This document shows, one piece after another, positions 1-6,048 of a DNA stretch of 6,048 nucleotides. The notes below the pieces were generated by a model. The model was not told the DNA's origin and did not search any database. It saw nothing but the letters and a program-made list of their open reading frames with translations. The position numbers and the translations under genes are program-made. This DNA is from Opitutaceae bacterium (lineage in GTDB: Bacteria > Verrucomicrobiota > Verrucomicrobiia > Opitutales > Opitutaceae): NCBI GenBank assembly GCA_029979145.1, contig JAPOIC010000132.1, positions 1 through 6,048 of the forward strand, in the 5' to 3' direction. Each line of letters begins with the position of its first letter. Within the stretch, counting starts at the first letter, position 1.

Positions 1-64
1 ATCGGGGTCTGAAAAAGCTCTTGCCACTCTCCCCGGCATCCCGCTTTCTGACCGTTCTCTTGTT

Positions 65-141
<77 letters not shown>

Positions 142-166
142 TTTTTTGCCGACTATTTCCGAGCGA

Positions 167-190
167 AGCCGCGGGTTGAAAATCGCGGCT
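167..190 (+). promoter_or_regulatory. Possible hairpin in the tRNA-ligA spacer
   Basis: AGCCGCG (167-173) and CGCGGCT (184-190) form a perfect 7-bp, all-GC-rich stem around a 10-nt A/T-richer loop, 21 nt upstream of the ligA start codon. No T-run follows, so it does not look like an intrinsic terminator. It could be a processing or leader structure in a tRNA-ligA transcript. An inverted repeat of this size can arise by chance in GC-rich DNA, so confidence is low. Confidence 0.3.
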
Positions 191-211
191 GAGTCGTCCC
201 AAATCGGCGCG

Positions 212-2269
212 ATGACTCCGGAAGCTGCGCAGCAAAAAATCGCCGAACTTCGGGCCCAGGTGGCGCGGCATGACGAGCTTTACCACCGGCAGGCGCAGCC
301 GGAGATCAGTGATTTTGATTACGATGCGCTTAAGCGGGAGTTGGCGGACTTGGAGGCGGAGTTTCCCCAGTTTGCCACGGCCGAATCGCCGACGGCGCAG
401 GTGGGTGATGACCGGGCGGAGGGGTTTGAGACCTACCGGCACCGGCAGCCGATGCAGAGCCTCGACAACACTTACTCGGAGGCGGAGCTGCGGGAATTTC
501 ATGCCCGGCTGGGCCGCGTGTTGGAGCGCGACGCGCTCGACTACGTGGTGGAACCCAAGGTCGACGGCTTGGCTGTCAGCCTGACCTACGAGCAGGGCAA
601 GTTGGTGCGCGCGGTTACGCGCGGCAACGGCGTGGAGGGCGACGATGTGACGGTGAACATCCGCACGATCAAGTCGCTGCCGGACAAGCTGAAGTCCGGC
701 CCCGATGCCCCGATCCCGGACGTCATCGAAATCCGCGGCGAGGTGTTCATGACCCTAGCGGAGTTCGCGCGCATCAACGCCGAGCGCGAAGAGGAAGGCG
801 CGCCGCTCTACGCCAATCCCCGCAACCTCGCCGCCGGCACCCTGAAGTTGCTGGACCGCGCCGAGGTGGCTGCACGTCGGCTGGAGATCGTGCTTTACGG
901 CCTCGGTTACTGCGAACCGGCGAGTGCAGCCGGCGAAACCCAGAGCGGATTTCACGCCTTGGTGCGCCGCTGGGGTTTGCCGACGGTGGAAAAGACCTGG
1001 GCCGTGCAGGGGATCGACGCCGTCTGGGCGGCGGTGCAGGAGCTCGACGGGATGCGGAACGATTTTTCCTACGCGACCGACGGCGCGGTGGTGAAGCTCG
1101 ACCCGATCAAGTTGCAGCGCGATGCGGGCAGCACGAGCAAGGCTCCGCGCTGGGCCATGGCCTACAAGTTTGCGGCCGAACGCGCCGAGACGTTGCTCCA
1201 AGGCATCACGATTCAAGTCGGGCGCACGGGCGTGCTGACGCCGGTGGCGGAGCTGACGCCGGTGCAGCTGGCAGGCACGACGGTGTCGCGCGCCACGCTG
1301 CACAATCGCGATGAAATCGCGCGCAAGGACATCCGCATCGGCGACCATGTCTACGTGGAGAAAGCCGGCGAGATCATTCCGGTGGTGCTCGGCGTGAACC
1401 TCGCGAAGCGTCCGCCGGAGTGCGCGCCATTCGCGTTTCCCGCGGCCTGCCCGGTCTGCGCCACGCCGGTGGTGCAGCTGGAGGGTGAGGTGGCGCTGCG
1501 CTGTCCGAATCACGAATGCCCGGTGCAGGTGCGCCGGCGCGTGCAGCATTTCGCGTGCAAGGGCTGCCTCGACATCGACGGCCTCGGTGTGGCGATGGTG
1601 GACACCTTGGTCGACCAAGGCTGGGTGCGCGGCGTGGCGGATCTCTATCGGCTGCAGCGCGACCAACTCCTCACGCTCGGCAAGAGCGTGGAGAAATCCA
1701 CCGACAACCTCCTCGCCGCCATTGAGGCGAGCAAGCGGGCCGAGCTCTGGCGCGTGATCCACGGCCTCGGCATCACGCACGTCGGCGCCGCGGCGGCGAA
1801 GGACCTGGCGAAACATTTCGGCAGCCTCGAGGCGATCGCCGGCGCGAAATACGAGGACCTCATCGTCGGCAAAAAGGAGTCGGTGATCAACGGCATCGGC
1901 GAAACCATGGCGCAGGCGATTTTGGCGCATTTTGCGAAGCCCGAGAACTCGGCGGTCGTGCGCGAACTCCGCGAGCTCGGCTTCGATCCCGTGGCGCCGA
2001 CGGCGTCCGCGCCGACCGGCACGCGGTTTGTGGGCAAGACCTTCGTGCTCACTGGCACGCTGCCGACGATGACCCGCGACGAAGCCGGGGCGAAGATTGA
2101 GGCCGAGGGCGGCAAGGTCAGCGGCAGCGTGAGCAAGAAGACCTCCTACGTCCTCGCCGGCGAGGAAGCGGGCTCGAAATTGGACAAGGCGCAGGCCTTG
2201 GGCGTGACCGTGATCGACGAGGCGGAATTCCTCCGCCTGCTCGCGGTGGACGAGCCTGCGGTGGAGTAA
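212..2269 (+). CDS. ligA: NAD+-dependent DNA ligase LigA
   Basis: This is the essential replicative ligase. It seals nicks with 5'-phosphate and 3'-OH ends (Okazaki fragments, excision repair), using NAD+ to adenylate its active-site lysine. The 685-residue protein has the normal family length and every domain. Domain Ia with the NMN-binding Y24/H25 and D34 comes first, then SLDN (83-86). The adenylation motif KVDG has catalytic K116, and RGE follows at 175-177. DGAVVKLD lies at 290-297 and the WAMAYKF motif, with K319, at 315-321. The OB fold starts near 325. The zinc finger is C413, C416, C431, C436. Helix-hairpin-helix repeats span about 455-585, and a BRCT domain about 603-680. I chose the ATG at 212 because family homology begins at once; an in-frame TTG at 146 would add 22 unlike residues starting next to the tRNA end. 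No Shine-Dalgarno sequence precedes it. A second CxxC (C449, C452) after the zinc finger is unusual. Confidence 0.98.
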   Translation: MTPEAAQQKIAELRAQVARHDELYHRQAQPEISDFDYDALKRELADLEAEFPQFATAESPTAQVGDDRAEGFETYRHRQPMQSLDNTYSEAELREFHARLGRVLERDALDYVVEPKVDGLAVSLTYEQGKLVRAVTRGNGVEGDDVTVNIRTIKSLPDKLKSGPDAPIPDVIEIRGEVFMTLAEFARINAEREEEGAPLYANPRNLAAGTLKLLDRAEVAARRLEIVLYGLGYCEPASAAGETQSGFHALVRRWGLPTVEKTWAVQGIDAVWAAVQELDGMRNDFSYATDGAVVKLDPIKLQRDAGSTSKAPRWAMAYKFAAERAETLLQGITIQVGRTGVLTPVAELTPVQLAGTTVSRATLHNRDEIARKDIRIGDHVYVEKAGEIIPVVLGVNLAKRPPECAPFAFPAACPVCATPVVQLEGEVALRCPNHECPVQVRRRVQHFACKGCLDIDGLGVAMVDTLVDQGWVRGVADLYRLQRDQLLTLGKSVEKSTDNLLAAIEASKRAELWRVIHGLGITHVGAAAAKDLAKHFGSLEAIAGAKYEDLIVGKKESVINGIGETMAQAILAHFAKPENSAVVRELRELGFDPVAPTASAPTGTRFVGKTFVLTGTLPTMTRDEAGAKIEAEGGKVSGSVSKKTSYVLAGEEAGSKLDKAQALGVTVIDEAEFLRLLAVDEPAVE

Positions 2270-2317
2270 GCGTCGTCCGGGCGGGCGATTACTTTGGTTC
2301 GGGGGTATTCCGCGGTC

Positions 2318-2345
2318 TTGCAAGGTAGGTAGGCCGGCCTATGTT
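2318..2345 (+). promoter_or_regulatory. Candidate sigma-70-type promoter for the coiled-coil ORF
   Basis: TTGCAA (2318-2323) and TATGTT (2340-2345) are separated by 16 bp and resemble -35 and -10 boxes. A perfect 12-bp palindrome, TAGGCCGGCCTA (2330-2341), fills the end of the spacer and touches the -10 box, where a repressor could bind. A 12-bp palindrome is expected about once or twice by chance in 6 kb, so only its position makes it interesting. The predicted transcription start, near 2352, would leave a very short leader before the GTG at 2364. Confidence 0.28.
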
Positions 2346-2363
2346 TTGTCCGGAGTCCTCCCC

Positions 2364-2795
2364 GTGGCGCGATTCATCCCCGGTCTCGGGCGCGGAGTTG
2401 CTGGGAACCTTGTGTTCGGCGTGGTGGTGCTATCCGCGCAAGCGCCGTCGGCGGAGGAATGGCGGCAACTGATCGAGGCCAATCGCCAGCTGCAGGCGCA
2501 GGTGGCGGCGCAACAGGAACAGATTAACGCCTTGCGGGCGGAAGTTACGGGACTCGTGCGCGCCGATTCGCGCCGGGCGGATGAGATCGCCGATTTGCGT
2601 TACGCCGCCGCGCCGGGGTGCGGCCGAAGGGCGATGCACCGGTCGAAGTTAGAGGCGTCGACGGGAAGAATCGTGACCATGCAGACGGGAATCGGTGGTA
2701 GACTGGTCGCGTCTGCGCGGCAACGCACGCCTTATCGGCTCACGCCGGCCAGTCCGGTTGTTCGCGGAAGGGGCGGCAGGGCATGCCCCGCGTGA
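2364..2795 (+). CDS. Putative exported coiled-coil protein, probably truncated or frameshifted
   Basis: I do not recognise a named gene here. From the GTG at 2364 the product would be 143 residues. GGAG (2352-2355) sits 8 nt upstream, the only convincing ribosome binding site in the window; a TTG at 2346 is the alternative start. Residues 1-26 look like a signal peptide: a basic stretch, then the hydrophobic NLVFGVVVLSAQA. Next comes a Q/E/A-rich heptad-like helix (about 28-65, with QLQAQVAAQQEQINALRAEV), as in the periplasmic helix of some outer-membrane proteins. After about residue 83 the composition becomes Arg/Gly-rich with rare codons (agg, aga, tta). The frame then overlaps the convergent mannosidase gene by 56 bp. 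The last third is therefore probably not real protein. Either this is the 5' remnant of a longer gene, or a frameshift near 2605-2620 moves translation to the frame that stops at 2699-2701. Confidence 0.35.
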   Translation: MARFIPGLGRGVAGNLVFGVVVLSAQAPSAEEWRQLIEANRQLQAQVAAQQEQINALRAEVTGLVRADSRRADEIADLRYAAAPGCGRRAMHRSKLEASTGRIVTMQTGIGGRLVASARQRTPYRLTPASPVVRGRGGRACPA

Positions 2796-4887
2796 GGTCG
2801 GCGGCCACCGGGCGCTGCTGCAGGTGCAGGGCGTGGCGATCCAGGGTGGCGGCGTTCACCGAACCGGCCGGGAAAAACCGCAGGAAGAACACGTGCTCGC
2901 CTTGGTCGACCCAGGCGTAGTGCTCAAGCTTGGGCGGCAGGATCTTGGGGTCGTGGTGGGCGAAGGGGCACGAACGCAGCAGCGTCAGGTGCAATTCGTG
3001 TTCGTCGCCGCTGACCGCGAAAACCTCGGGGGCGACGACGCCGGCGCGACGACCGCCGGCTAGTTTCAAGAGTGATCGGTCGCGCAACGGTAGTTCGCGA
3101 CCGTCGCTGGCGCGAGGCAGGCCGCCGCCGGTAATACCGTCGTCGCGCGAGGTGATCGCCGCGCCCGGCGCCCACGAGAGACGCAGGAGCCGGTGATGCT
3201 CGTGCCAGTTGACGCGCAGTCGGAGTTCGTAAAACGCCTGGCCGCGATAGCGCCGCCAATCGGCGCACACCCGGCTTTCGCCGATGCGGCCGTCCACGCG
3301 CCAGAGGTGGCGGATGGGCCCGGACTCCACGAGCACCGGCTCGCTCCAATGCGCATGGTCCTTTTGCGGCCCGGCGAACCGGTCGATCCCGTGCGACCAG
3401 GTGTCGGAGAGATCCTCGATCAGGCGCAGCTCCGGCAATGGGCACGATTCTTTGGGTGCTGACAAGGAACCGGTGCCATCGGCCGCGACCTGCAGGGTGA
3501 AGTCCGGCGCGGCGCCCTTGAGCTTGGCGGTGCGACCGCGGACGTTGCGCGCGATACGGAGGGAGCGGAGCTCACCGGCGGGGATGTCCAGCGGACAGAG
3601 CACGCGCATGGTGTCCGGCATCAAGGTCTCGGGCTCGATGATCTGGTGCGGCACGATCCGGTTGCGGTTATCGAGCAGGCACCAGTCGGGGCGCCAGTGC
3701 GTCCACTCCAGCCAGGGTTCATGCTCCACAAAGTCGGAGAATTTTTCCGCGGTGTAGTTGCCAAAAACCATGCGCTGGCGCGGATCTGCCGGCAACGCGT
3801 GCACGCGGCGGCGGAAGGTTTCGCTGAGGACGGTTTCCGCGGCGGCCTTGGCGCCGGCGAGCTGGTCATCGGCGGCCTTGGCCGCGCTCGGCGTGCAGGA
3901 ACCGCCGAGCGTGTCGTGAAAGGAATTGAAGCAGAGGGTCTCCCACGCGGCGGCGAGGGCGGGGGCAGCGGCGCGGCGTTCCGCCGGCTTGGCGGATTTT
4001 AATGCGGACCCGGCTTGGGCGAGGTGATTCTCGGCGCGTCGCACGCCGAGTTTCACCGGGCGGTGGGCGGTGTAGCAGCCGATGGCGTGCATCTGCAGTT
4101 CGCCAGTGACGAGCGGCAGCTTGTGTCGCACCGGTGCGATGGCCTTGAAATAGCGCTCCGGCGAGGAGAACTCGAATTTCACGCCGGGCATGGCGGTCAT
4201 GTTTTCGCGGCACCACGCAATGATGGCTTCGTTGGGACCACCACCATGGTCGCCGACGCCGAGGAAACACATCGTGTGGTCGACGCCGGGGGGCAGGTCT
4301 TTCAACGAGCCTTCGATGTGGTCAAAGGTCGGCGGGTAAATCGTGCAGTAGCCGTAGGCGATGCGGAAGGTGGTGACCTCTTTGCCGCCCGGGCGGCCGC
4401 GCCAGCGGAAGACGCGCGAGGGCAGGGTCGTCTCGTGCGCCATGGGCCGCATAAAGACGTAGCTGTCCTGGCCGTGGGCGGTCATGAGGTCGGGCAGCGC
4501 GGCGGTGTGGCCGAAGGAGTCGACATTATAGCCGATGCGCGGGAAGAGCCCGAGGTGCTCCTTGAACCACGCTTTGCCGAGGCCGATCTGGTGATTGACG
4601 TTGTCCGCGCTCGGCAAGTTGCAATCGGGCTGGATCCACCAGCCGCCGACAACGGACCAGCGGCCGGCGCGGATGTGCTTCACGATGCGCTTGAAGAGCG
4701 CCGGGTCGTGGCGCCGCACCTGTTCGTAGACCCAGGCCTCGCCGCGCGTGAAGATGATGTCGGGGTGGCGGTCGAGCGTGTTGCACATGGTGTAACACGT
4801 GTTGAGGCATTCATCGACGCCGGCGGTCCAGGGCCAGAGCCAGACCGGATCGAGGTGGGCGTTGAAGATCAGGTGAACGGTGCGCAT
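2740..4887 (-). CDS. Alpha-mannosidase, glycoside hydrolase family 38
   Basis: This is a retaining exo-alpha-mannosidase that removes terminal alpha-linked mannose from glycans or oligosaccharides through a zinc-dependent double displacement. The 715-residue protein carries the GH38 signatures. NAHLDPVWLWPW (9-20) supplies metal ligands H11 and D13. NVDSFGH (121-127) gives D123, the expected nucleophile and metal ligand. GVGDHGGGP (210-218) has D213, a plausible acid/base. NSFHDTLGG (321-329) gives H324, the fourth metal ligand. The barrel spans about 3-255, the helical middle domain about 265-345, and the GH38 C-terminal beta domain the rest, including NWHEHHRLLRLSW (560-572) and LHLTLLRS (632-639). 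No signal peptide is visible, so it should act in the cytoplasm on imported sugars. It is on the short side for GH38, but the C-terminal motifs are present, so it appears complete. The ATG start fits because the H-x-D motif follows within 11 residues. No Shine-Dalgarno sequence is visible; a small hairpin lies just upstream. The PhyH gene is upstream on the same strand. Confidence 0.95.
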   Translation of the reverse strand: MRTVHLIFNAHLDPVWLWPWTAGVDECLNTCYTMCNTLDRHPDIIFTRGEAWVYEQVRRHDPALFKRIVKHIRAGRWSVVGGWWIQPDCNLPSADNVNHQIGLGKAWFKEHLGLFPRIGYNVDSFGHTAALPDLMTAHGQDSYVFMRPMAHETTLPSRVFRWRGRPGGKEVTTFRIAYGYCTIYPPTFDHIEGSLKDLPPGVDHTMCFLGVGDHGGGPNEAIIAWCRENMTAMPGVKFEFSSPERYFKAIAPVRHKLPLVTGELQMHAIGCYTAHRPVKLGVRRAENHLAQAGSALKSAKPAERRAAAPALAAAWETLCFNSFHDTLGGSCTPSAAKAADDQLAGAKAAAETVLSETFRRRVHALPADPRQRMVFGNYTAEKFSDFVEHEPWLEWTHWRPDWCLLDNRNRIVPHQIIEPETLMPDTMRVLCPLDIPAGELRSLRIARNVRGRTAKLKGAAPDFTLQVAADGTGSLSAPKESCPLPELRLIEDLSDTWSHGIDRFAGPQKDHAHWSEPVLVESGPIRHLWRVDGRIGESRVCADWRRYRGQAFYELRLRVNWHEHHRLLRLSWAPGAAITSRDDGITGGGLPRASDGRELPLRDRSLLKLAGGRRAGVVAPEVFAVSGDEHELHLTLLRSCPFAHHDPKILPPKLEHYAWVDQGEHVFFLRFFPAGSVNAATLDRHALHLQQRPVAADLTRGMPCRPFREQPDWPA

Positions 4888-4898
4888 GGGGAAGGGGT

Positions 4899-4913
4899 TC
4901 GCTCACGGAGCGA
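4899..4913 (-). promoter_or_regulatory. Small hairpin just upstream of the mannosidase start
   Basis: TCGCTC (4899-4904) and GAGCGA (4908-4913) form a perfect 6-bp stem with a 3-nt loop. On the - strand the structure ends 11 nt before the mannosidase start codon, where a ribosome would land, so it could affect initiation. No Shine-Dalgarno sequence lies between it and the ATG. Chance occurrence is possible. Confidence 0.3.
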
Positions 4914-4940
4914 GAACGAGAACCTATCGGAGAACGAGAA
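4912..4940. repeat. Short GAGAAC-type direct repeat
   Basis: The 11-mer GAGAACGAGAA occurs at 4912-4922 and again at 4930-4940, exactly 18 bp apart. Each copy is built from about two GAGAAC hexamers, so the stretch looks like a decayed hexamer tandem repeat. It lies in the gap between the PhyH stop and the mannosidase start. On the transcribed (-) strand it reads as a CT-rich leader. Confidence 0.5.
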
Positions 4941-4949
4941 GGAAAATGG

Positions 4950-5025
4950 GTAGGGCGGGAATTCCAATTCCCGCCTTGGCGCATCCGCGTGGACGGAAAG
5001 GCGGGGATTGGAATCACCGCCCTAC
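4950..5025. repeat. 76-bp REP/MITE-like inverted-repeat element
   Basis: The element is bounded by GTAGGGCGG (4950-4958) and CCGCCCTAC (5017-5025). Its terminal inverted repeats are 28 bp long (4950-4977 against 4998-5025), match at 25 of 28 positions, and surround a 20-bp centre. Each arm is itself a near-palindrome: 4954-4975 is a perfect 10-bp inverted repeat with a CC centre, and 5000-5021 is the same with one mismatch. The DNA or RNA can therefore fold into two hairpins or one long hairpin, as in REP/BIME elements and small non-autonomous transposons. It begins 5 bp past the PhyH stop codon, so it would form a strong structure at the end of that message. It could serve as a terminator, attenuator or 3' stabiliser. 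I see no clear target-site duplication and only a weak T-run (TTTT) beyond it on the - strand. Confidence 0.75.
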
Positions 5026-5030
5026 AACGC

Positions 5031-5810
5031 TTACTTTTCGGGGGTGTTGGCGATGGCGCGGTTGATGCGGTGGTTCCAGCCGCGCAGGGCGAGGCGGCAG
5101 TTGGGGTGGCCGTTACCGGCCTCGATCTCGTCGTCGCCGGCGTGCATCTGCACCAGCACGGTCTTCCGCAAGCGACGCGAACGGTTGTGCTTGGAGCCGT
5201 GCAGGGTGAAGTAGTGGAAGAAGACCACGTCGCCGGGCTCAGCTTCGACCACGGTGGCGTTTTCAAGCGGGTATTGGTCGAGGAAGTCGCAGGCCTCCTG
5301 CCCGCCGGTGTGCGGCACGCGGCCGAGCTTGTGGGAACCGGGGTAGACGCGCAGACAGCCCATCTTGTCGGTGGCCGGGGAGACGTGGATGACGGCGGCC
5401 ATCATGGTGTCCTTGACCGACGGGAAATACGACAAGTCCTGATGCATGGTGAACGGCATGCCGTTTTCCGTGGGCTTCTGAAAGAGCTTGGTGTGATGCA
5501 GGATGATGTCCGGGCCGAGGATGGCCGCGGTGATATCGAGGAATTTCTTGTCCTGGATCGCGCGCAGCCACCCCTCGGAGTAGTTCTGCACGTTGTGGGT
5601 GTGGGTAATGGCACTACTCTCGGCTCCGTCCTTTTTCTGGCGCTCGCCGCCCCAGCGCGCGGTGTTGAGGTCGCCGCTGCGGGTGAGCTGGCGGACGATG
5701 CGGTCGAAGTCGCGCTCAAGGACCTTGACCTTGGCTGGGCTGAAGACGCCGCGGGCATGGTAGTAGCCGTTTGCTTGAAAGAAGGCGGAGATTTGGGCGG
5801 AGGAGGGCAT
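5031..5810 (-). CDS. Phytanoyl-CoA dioxygenase (PhyH) family protein
   Basis: This is a non-heme Fe(II)/2-oxoglutarate-dependent oxygenase of the PhyH superfamily. Members hydroxylate a wide range of small molecules using O2 and 2-oxoglutarate, releasing succinate and CO2. The 259 residues match the family's usual size. The facial triad is visible: H123 and D125 in FTMHQDLSYFP, and H204 in FTLHGSKHNR. The basic cluster R212/R213/R215 holds the likely 2-oxoglutarate-binding arginine. GCLRVYPGSHKLG (151-163) and AEPGDVVFFHY (190-200) are typical core strands. No signal peptide is visible, so it should be cytoplasmic. The ATG at 5810 puts the usual N-terminal 'FF..NGYY.ARGVFS' segment at residues 10-24. 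The substrate is unknown; the family name does not imply phytanoyl-CoA. The neighbouring alpha-mannosidase hints at sugar metabolism, but that is inference. A perfect dyad lies 2 bp upstream of the start codon and no Shine-Dalgarno sequence is seen. Confidence 0.94.
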   Translation of the reverse strand: MPSSAQISAFFQANGYYHARGVFSPAKVKVLERDFDRIVRQLTRSGDLNTARWGGERQKKDGAESSAITHTHNVQNYSEGWLRAIQDKKFLDITAAILGPDIILHHTKLFQKPTENGMPFTMHQDLSYFPSVKDTMMAAVIHVSPATDKMGCLRVYPGSHKLGRVPHTGGQEACDFLDQYPLENATVVEAEPGDVVFFHYFTLHGSKHNRSRRLRKTVLVQMHAGDDEIEAGNGHPNCRLALRGWNHRINRAIANTPEK

Positions 5811-5812
5811 GG

Positions 5813-5830
5813 GGGTAACGCGGGTTACCC
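5813..5830. promoter_or_regulatory. Perfect dyad touching the PhyH start: candidate operator or RNA hairpin
   Basis: GGGTAAC (5813-5819) and GTTACCC (5824-5830) form a perfect 7-bp inverted repeat with a 4-bp centre. It ends 2 bp before the PhyH start codon, exactly where a ribosome binding site would be. It could be a dimeric repressor site, or an mRNA hairpin that blocks initiation. Repeats of this size arise by chance, so its placement is the main argument. Confidence 0.4.
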
Positions 5831-5864
5831 GACCGCAGACCGCGGCCTAGGGGAAGAAAATGTC

Positions 5865-5890
5865 GTTGTCGGATTCCGCCGGCTGTTGTC
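5865..5890. promoter_or_regulatory. Paired GTTGTC boxes 20 bp apart in the divergent intergenic region
   Basis: GTTGTC occurs at 5865-5870 and 5885-5890, so the starts are exactly 20 bp (about two helical turns) apart, between the divergent PhyH and right-edge genes. Direct repeats with this phasing are typical of regulators that bind tandem half-sites on one DNA face, such as AraC-type proteins. The boxes are only 6 bp, so this remains a suggestion. Confidence 0.28.
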
Positions 5891-5904
5891 TGTTTTCAAC
5901 ACGA

Positions 5905-6048
5905 ATGCCGTCCCCTTTGTCGCACCTGATTTGGCCGCGCGCGGTCGCGCCGGTGATTCGCAGCGGCGGACGTTTCCACATGGTGGCGCACAACGCCGGG
6001 CTAGTTTACACCTCGCCGGGGACGGTGGCACCACCCGCGGCGGGGGCC
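5905..6048 (+). CDS. 5' part of an unidentified gene running off the window
   Basis: The frame from ATG 5905 is open for 48 codons to the window edge, so the gene is incomplete. Third positions are mostly G or C, like the known genes, which favours real coding over the opposite-strand frame in the same place (Arg/Pro/Ser-rich, not protein-like). The visible start is MPSPLSHLIWPRAVAPVI, followed by RFHMVAHNAGLVYTSPG. I cannot assign a family. An in-frame ATG at 5860, after purine-rich GGGGAAGAAA, is the alternative start and would add 15 residues; its codons are less GC-biased. The gene is divergent from the PhyH gene and shares a short intergenic region holding candidate operators. That layout is common for a regulator of the neighbouring gene, possibly AraC-type, but this is inferred from context only. 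Confidence 0.5.
   Translation, partial: MPSPLSHLIWPRAVAPVIRSGGRFHMVAHNAGLVYTSPGTVAPPAAGA

Noticed and set aside
21..50. tRNA promoter with TTGCCA at 21-26
   Set aside because: No acceptable -10 box lies at the right distance.
146..211. TTG start at 146 adding 22 residues to LigA
   Set aside because: It begins 5 bp after the tRNA, the added residues do not look like a LigA N-terminus, and normal homology starts right after the ATG at 212.
755..2323. Long (522-codon) open frame on the - strand across ligA
   Set aside because: It is a shadow of the GC-rich ligA gene, His/Arg-rich with no recognisable domain.
2777..2786. GGGCATGCCC palindrome
   Set aside because: It lies inside the mannosidase C-terminal coding region and is explained by GC-rich codons.
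4015..4953. Open frame of 312 codons on the + strand across the mannosidase gene
   Set aside because: It is antisense to clear GH38 catalytic motifs and has no protein-like domain of its own.
5825..6034. Open frame of 69 codons on the - strand upstream of the PhyH gene
   Set aside because: Its Arg/Pro/Ser-rich composition is not protein-like; the + strand frame from 5905 fits coding bias better.

Overview
The window is GC-rich bacterial chromosome. Every coding region strongly prefers G or C at third codon positions. The protein styles (LigA, a cytoplasmic GH38 alpha-mannosidase, a PhyH-family oxygenase) would fit Verrucomicrobiota, perhaps class Opitutae. That placement is an inference from recalled family resemblance and was not tested by any search.

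Layout, left to right. A complete tRNA-Pro(GGG) gene (65-141) is followed 70 bp later, on the same strand, by a full-length NAD+-dependent DNA ligase gene, ligA (212-2269). A short hairpin-forming leader lies between them. After ligA comes a weakly supported short gene on the + strand (from 2364). It has a signal-peptide-like start and a coiled coil, and looks truncated or frameshifted. It runs head-on into the next gene.

Two genes on the - strand follow: a GH38 alpha-mannosidase (4887-2740) and, upstream of it, a phytanoyl-CoA dioxygenase family protein (5810-5031). The 143-bp gap between them holds a 76-bp inverted-repeat element that resembles a REP/BIME or small MITE, a short GAGAAC-type repeat and a small hairpin. 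The right edge (5905-6048) holds the start of a gene running off the window on the + strand, divergent from the PhyH gene. The shared 94-bp intergenic region has two kinds of candidate operator: a perfect 7-bp dyad touching the PhyH start codon, and two GTTGTC boxes exactly 20 bp apart.

How the genes work together: the left half is housekeeping (translation, DNA replication and repair). The right half looks like a small carbohydrate-related unit, with an intracellular alpha-mannosidase and a 2-oxoglutarate/Fe(II) oxygenase possibly co-transcribed and possibly controlled by the divergent gene. The oxygenase substrate cannot be read from the sequence. I found no CRISPR array, transposase, integrase, phage gene or convincing new multi-gene system. 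The most notable non-coding signal is the inverted-repeat element at 4950-5025.
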